Assembly (NCBI GenBank): GCA_031254075.1 | Contig: JAIRVD010000213.1 | Coordinates: 1 to 9,042 of the forward strand | From: Clostridiales bacterium | GTDB taxonomy: Bacteria > Bacillota > Clostridia > Lachnospirales > WQUN01 | Direction of reading: 5' to 3' | DNA length: 9,042 nucleotides | Shown here: in pieces, positions 6,593 to 9,042 of the stretch | How positions within the stretch are numbered: the first letter of the stretch is position 1 | Layout: each line of letters begins with the position of its first letter | Position numbers and translations under genes: made by a program | Notes under the pieces: generated by a model | What the model saw: the letters and a program-made list of their open reading frames with translations, nothing else | Databases searched by the model: none | What the model was told of the DNA's origin: nothing

Positions 6593-7483
6593 TTACAACA
6601 CACCATGCTCCTCTCTCATTTTTATGTCTGATTTTATGGGGTCGTCAATACGAGGTATTCGGTACTCGCCACGAACTTCCATGTTGTTTTTCGTATAAAA
6701 GGAACATGCTTTTTCGTTGAAACTTGATGCAATCAACCACGCAATATCACTGTTGGTCTTTTGAAAAATCATTTCAATTGCTCTTGTTAATATTATGGAA
6801 CCATAACCCATTCGTTGAAATTTTGGCGAAACAGCCATAATGTCGACCTCATTACCATTATTCCAGTAAAAGCCTACCAGCTCACCATCTTTCCAAAATG
6901 TTTCAAACGTCAAGTAGTCCCGATAAAATCTGAATTGCTCAAAATGATGGGCGCGATTGTTTAAATGAAAATTTGGGGGCATACAAAACAGCATAGCCTC
7001 CTCCCACAATCTCAAACAGTCATCCAGATAACGGTCATCATACGATTTTATTTCCAGTATGCCAACCTTAAATTTTTTCTTAAAATGTTCTCGGTCAATG
7101 ACGAATTTTTTCGATTCGTAGAAGAACAATTCATCACTGATAGTGGCGTTGAATCCTTTTTCTAAAAATGCGATTATTTTTGGTGTTTTTTTTCGCACCC
7201 AAAGTAGCCCGGTTTTACAGTTACATTGATTAATAGATGAGTGTAACAACGATGAAAATTCATCATTATAAATATCAGTGTCCTCATCCACAGAAATATA
7301 AACACGCAAAGTTTGGTTGAATGTGTAACTAAAGAAAACTCCTCGCATTTTTTTATCGTAAAACATTTTGGCTTCAAGTTGTCTGTTGATTTCGTCTGAT
7401 TCATTTTCAATATTACTTTGAATACGCTCAGGCATGGGGATATTATAGGATTGGTAATCCGTTTGAGCATGTTCGAAATGCAT
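6593..7483 (-). CDS. GNAT-family N-acetyltransferase, probably two GNAT-like halves
   Basis: 296 residues. The C-terminal half (about 140-290) is a GNAT fold: beta strand VDIMAVSP, then the acetyl-CoA pyrophosphate loop Q223-R-M-G-Y-G228 and helix ILTRAIEMIF (motif A), followed by SFNEKACSFYTKNNM (motif B, with Asn256 and Tyr263 placed as in catalytic GNATs). Such enzymes move acetyl from acetyl-CoA to an amine; the substrate cannot be read here. The N-terminal half (about 40-125) ends with FLEKGFNATISDELFFYES, resembling the end of a GNAT domain but lacking a Q/RxxGxG loop, so it may be a degenerate copy. ATG at 7483 follows AGGAG (7491-7495 in + coordinates) at 7 bases. Codon thirds are flat along the gene (46% G/T in the first 50 codons, 48% in the last 50, hand count), unlike the genes to its left. 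This and the AT-rich composition suggest a separate origin. Confidence 0.85.
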   Translation of the reverse strand: MHFEHAQTDYQSYNIPMPERIQSNIENESDEINRQLEAKMFYDKKMRGVFFSYTFNQTLRVYISVDEDTDIYNDEFSSLLHSSINQCNCKTGLLWVRKKTPKIIAFLEKGFNATISDELFFYESKKFVIDREHFKKKFKVGILEIKSYDDRYLDDCLRLWEEAMLFCMPPNFHLNNRAHHFEQFRFYRDYLTFETFWKDGELVGFYWNNGNEVDIMAVSPKFQRMGYGSIILTRAIEMIFQKTNSDIAWLIASSFNEKACSFYTKNNMEVRGEYRIPRIDDPIKSDIKMREEHGVL

Positions 7484-7528
7484 TGCGTCACTCCTAACTT
7501 TTTATGGTTTTTGTATTTCCCAAAATAA

Positions 7529-7560
7529 AAAATTCCTTTCCTTGTGGGGAAAAGAATTTT
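7529..7560 (-). promoter_or_regulatory. Terminator-like hairpin in the GNAT gene leader
   Basis: AAAATTCCTTTCC (7529-7541) and GGAAAAGAATTTT (7548-7560) pair at 12 of 13 positions around a 6-base loop. On the minus strand the stem is followed by TTATTTTG after a T-rich 3' arm. It lies between the proposed promoter (7601-7629) and the GNAT start (7483), so it would be in the 5' UTR. It could attenuate transcription, or terminate read-through from higBA. Nothing in the sequence names a ligand. Confidence 0.5.
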
Positions 7561-7600
7561 GAGCAATAAAATAATATATAACAAAGATGCAGAACACCTC

Positions 7601-7629
7601 TTTATATGTTTATATGCTCGTAAATCCAA
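7601..7629 (-). promoter_or_regulatory. Candidate sigma-A promoter for the GNAT gene
   Basis: On the minus strand TTGGAT (7624-7629) is separated by exactly 17 bases from TATAAA (7601-7606): 4/6 and 5/6 matches to the consensus boxes. The expected start is near 7594, giving a leader of about 110 bases that contains the hairpin at 7529-7560. Confidence 0.5.
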
Positions 7630-7898
7630 ATCCAACACAAACAAAGCCTCACAAATATATAGGCTATGAAAACAATTTGCATCAGCAAGTTGGATTAACG
7701 AATCATCGGTACACCCCTTAATTCGAGGGTTTTATATTTCGGAGATGAGGAGATTTGAATTTTTCAAGATAGCAAAACCAAGAAAAATAGTTTGCCCTCA
7801 ATTCCATGAAATCCTTTATTTATGCCATTTTCGCACAACAGTTTATTTTTGAAAAGCACGTTATTATTTTCTGTAAGGGGTAAATTGAGGGGTAGTAA
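7630..7898. other. AT-rich stretch without a recognisable gene
   Basis: I find no convincing coding frame. It contains a scatter of short inverted repeats: ACCCCTTA (7713-7720) with TAAGGGGT (7874-7881); CCCTCAATT (7795-7803) with AATTGAGGG (7883-7891); and TCGAGGGTTTT (7723-7733), an 11-mer identical to the 3' arm of the terminator at 6561-6571. GGTAGT (7891-7896) can pair with ACTACC (7918-7923) across the end of the antitoxin gene. These could be decayed element ends or transcript ends; none is decisive. Confidence 0.4.
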
Positions 7899-8240
7899 TT
7901 ATACAGTTTCTAATGGCACTACCGCGAGGGTCTTTCCAAGCGGAGCAAGAATTTTAATGACAGTGTCAACCTGTGGACTGGTATGCCCCCGTTCCATACG
8001 GGCGATTACAGGTTGCCGAACTCCACTCAATTCCTCAAGTTTTTTCTGTGATACGCCTTGCTCGTTACGTGCTTGGATTATCTCCGACATAAGCTCTACC
8101 CGTATTGCGTTGGCAGCTCGCTCTTCCTGTGTTAAAAGATTTTTTCGTACTTCGCTCCATCTGCTGCCCAATGCCGCTTCCCCACGTTCTTTTACATCGG
8201 CTAAGTTCAGCTTTGCTTGTTCTACGGCTTGGTTATTCAT
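7899..8240 (-). CDS. higA: HigA-like XRE-family antitoxin
   Basis: 113 residues from the ATG at 8240. The C-terminal half (about 49-106) is a Cro/C1 helix-turn-helix: SEIIQARNEQGVSQKKLEELSGVRQPVIARMERG, with SQKKLEELSGV as helix 2-turn and RQPVIARME as recognition helix. HigA proteins bind and neutralise HigB and repress their own promoter. A TTG six bases earlier (8246) is open too, but the AGGGG ribosome site (8249-8253) lies 8 bases from the ATG and only 2 from the TTG, so the ATG is preferred. The gene overlaps the toxin stop by 8 bases, so the two are translationally coupled. The N-terminal ~45 residues are charged and helical and carry QAKLNLADVKERG, which closely repeats a segment at the end of the toxin. 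The order toxin-then-antitoxin is typical of higBA. Confidence 0.88.
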   Translation of the reverse strand: MNNQAVEQAKLNLADVKERGEAALGSRWSEVRKNLLTQEERAANAIRVELMSEIIQARNEQGVSQKKLEELSGVRQPVIARMERGHTSPQVDTVIKILAPLGKTLAVVPLETV

Positions 8241-8286
8241 TATCAAAGCCCCTTTCCCTCTGGTCTGCTAAATTGCGCTTGGCTTG
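8181..8286 (-). repeat. Repeated 39-base segment across the toxin-antitoxin junction
   Basis: Toxin residues 104-116 (QAKRNLADQRERG, 8248-8286) and antitoxin residues 8-20 (QAKLNLADVKERG, 8181-8219) agree at 10 of 13 residues; the DNA agrees at 25 of 39 bases by hand. The copies are 67 bases apart, hence in different frames, one in each gene. Either a diverged tandem duplication or convergence of two helices. Confidence 0.6.
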
Positions 8287-8595
8287 CTTTATTTCACGCG
8301 GCGGAGCTTTTTGAGTATCCTTCATAAACTGATGAAGCAGAATAAAATGCTTCCCGTCCCATGCCGCAAATAATATTCTGTCGCGCAACGGTCGAAGCTC
8401 CCATATTTCGCCGTCAAGATGTTTTATATAAGGTTCTCCTGCTCGTTTTCCATGTTTCGCCAATACATCAAGGTATTCGTATATCTTGTTCACCTTTATT
8501 CGGCTGTCCTTATCCGGCCGACCATTAAGCAATTGAATATAATCAAATATTGGCTCGTTGCCGTTTTTGTCTTTGTAAAAAATAATTTCATACAT
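8233..8595 (-). CDS. higB: HigB-like toxin (RelE/ParE superfamily, phage Gp49 type)
   Basis: 120 residues, the usual length. The family core is visible: YEIIFYKDKNGNEPIFDYI at the N terminus, then KHLDGEIWELRPLRDRILFA, WDGKHFILLHQFMKDTQKAP and the terminal helix PREIKQAKRNLADQRERG. Related toxins are ribosome-dependent mRNA interferases; activity here is inferred, and I cannot assign catalytic residues with confidence. ATG at 8595 follows GGGAGGG (8606-8612) at 10 bases. It is the first gene of a two-gene operon with the HTH antitoxin, behind a strong promoter at 8622-8650. The frame is intact. The pair sits beside an integrase remnant, as expected for a module carried by or stabilising a mobile element. 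Confidence 0.9.
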   Translation of the reverse strand: MYEIIFYKDKNGNEPIFDYIQLLNGRPDKDSRIKVNKIYEYLDVLAKHGKRAGEPYIKHLDGEIWELRPLRDRILFAAWDGKHFILLHQFMKDTQKAPPREIKQAKRNLADQRERGFDNE

Positions 8596-8621
8596 GGTTA
8601 ACGTTCCCTCCCAACAGCATT

Positions 8622-8650
8622 ATTATACTCTTTAAGTTATCGCACATCAA
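8622..8650 (-). promoter_or_regulatory. Promoter of the higBA operon
   Basis: On the minus strand TTGATG (8645-8650), 17 bases, then a perfect TATAAT (8622-8627). The expected start is near 8615, just ahead of the GGGAGGG ribosome site, giving a leader of about 20 bases. Confidence 0.72.
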
Positions 8651-8670
8651 TATCTTTTTAGTTATTGATG
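8645..8670. promoter_or_regulatory. Candidate HigA operator palindrome overlapping the -35 box
   Basis: CATCAATA (8645-8652) and TATTGATG (8663-8670) form a perfect 8-base inverted repeat with a 10-base spacer, giving 18 bases between half-site centres. One half contains the -35 box of the higBA promoter, where a dimeric XRE repressor would block polymerase. Family knowledge supports autoregulation; the binding itself is inferred. Confidence 0.6.
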
Positions 8671-8813
8671 ATTGTATAATGCAAAAAATAAAAATGCAAA
8701 AAACAGTAATTCGGAAATTCCAAAAACGCAAAAAAATGAAGTTTATTTTTTTGAAATTTACCGAAATTGAGCGTGAAAAAACTCTCAAATTTTGACAAAC
8801 TGCGATATTCCAA
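8671..8813. other. A-rich gap between the higBA promoter and the integrase remnant
   Basis: Low-complexity A/T-rich sequence with two copies of ATGCAAAAAA (8679-8688 and 8694-8703). No gene, terminator or complete attachment site is recognisable. Confidence 0.4.
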
Positions 8814-9041
8814 ATGAATCTAACCGCAATAAAATTGACTGCCCTTTCTCCCCAAATAATTCAAAAACTGATAAATGAGTTGCACAAGGGTTTTAACGAC
8901 CGCAAGGGGCTTTCTCCTAAATCAATAAGGGGCATACACGGAATTCTTCACAAGGCGTTACAACAAGCCGTTAAGTTGGGTTAAATTCGCGTAAACCCCG
9001 CTGATGCGTGTACATTGCCGAAATTAACCAAGAAAGAAATC
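8814..9041 (+). pseudogene. Phage-type tyrosine integrase remnant, N-terminal core-binding domain, with in-frame stop
   Basis: The reading frame gives AIKLTALSPQIIQKLINEL, then GLSPKSIRGIHGILHKALQQ and AVKLG, a TAA at 8982-8984, then IRVNPADACTLPKLTKKEI up to the window edge. This is the SAM-like core-binding domain of phage and transposon tyrosine recombinases, in which a Tyr commonly stands where the TAA is (AVKLGYIRVNPA); one base change would explain the stop. The preceding part of the domain is not recognisable: ATTCCAAAT (8807-8815) would read IPN in another frame, hinting at a frameshift, and further upstream nothing resembles an integrase. The catalytic Arg-His-Arg-Tyr region would lie beyond the window. 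Likely debris of an integrated element; a sequencing error at the TAA is possible but would not restore the missing N terminus. Confidence 0.8.
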
Positions 9042-9042
9042 A

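Noticed and set aside
7174..7644. 156-codon minus-strand frame overlapping the acetyltransferase gene
   Set aside because: Overlaps the recognised GNAT gene in another frame, crosses its leader hairpin and promoter, and the product looks like translated AT-rich non-coding sequence.
8241..8246. TTG at 8246 as the antitoxin start
   Set aside because: Only 2 bases from the AGGGG site; the ATG at 8240 has the normal 8-base spacing.
7822..8271. 149-codon plus-strand frame opposite the antitoxin
   Set aside because: It mirrors the antitoxin gene, whose HTH and overlap with the toxin are convincing; no ribosome site and no family features.
8679..8703. Direct repeat ATGCAAAAAA x2 as iterons or CRISPR-like units
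   Set aside because: Two short A-rich copies in low-complexity DNA, with no spacer regularity and no replication or cas gene nearby.
8982..8984. TAA in the integrase as a recoded sense codon
   Set aside because: All other genes here use TAA, TAG or TGA as ordinary stops, including TAA in spoIVB, higB and the acetyltransferase gene, and the integrase also lacks its N terminus. Decay is simpler.

Overview
The window reads as a chromosomal segment of a spore-forming Firmicute, probably an uncultured or little-studied member of the Clostridia or Negativicutes. The evidence is a full-length SpoIVB sporulation protease, a ThiT-type ECF thiamine transporter subunit behind a TPP riboswitch, Shine-Dalgarno-led genes and a multi-PAS hybrid kinase of the clostridial kind. 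Base composition is intermediate in the first 6.5 kb and clearly more AT-rich afterwards. I cannot place the genus.

Left part (1-6411, all + strand): the 3' end of valS (valyl-tRNA synthetase); a short leader with two hairpins; a 1119-residue soluble hybrid histidine kinase (four PAS regions, one with a cysteine cluster, then DHp, ATPase, receiver, HPt); a TPP riboswitch controlling thiT, whose product carries an unusual C-terminal membrane extension; and spoIVB with all three catalytic residues in place. spo0A, the usual neighbour of spoIVB, does not follow. A bidirectional terminator at 6537-6572 closes this block. The three complete genes share an odd property: third codon positions run from G/T-rich at the 5' end to A/C-rich at the 3' end.

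Right part (6593-9042): an accessory strip. It holds a GNAT acetyltransferase on the minus strand with its own promoter and a hairpin leader; a gene-poor AT-rich stretch; a HigB/HigA-type toxin-antitoxin pair on the minus strand with a clear promoter and a palindrome over its -35 box; and, running off the right edge on the + strand, a phage-type tyrosine integrase remnant interrupted by an in-frame TAA. Integrase debris, the toxin-antitoxin pair and the change in composition suggest an old mobile-element insertion next to spoIVB, which may explain the loss of the spoIVB-spo0A arrangement.

Working together: thiT and its riboswitch form a thiamine-pyrophosphate feedback circuit; higBA forms an autoregulated stability module; the kinase is an orphan with its own phosphorelay domains and no response regulator beside it. 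The least ordinary observations are the codon-position gradient, a peptide motif shared across the toxin-antitoxin junction, the cysteine-cluster PAS and the extended ThiT.
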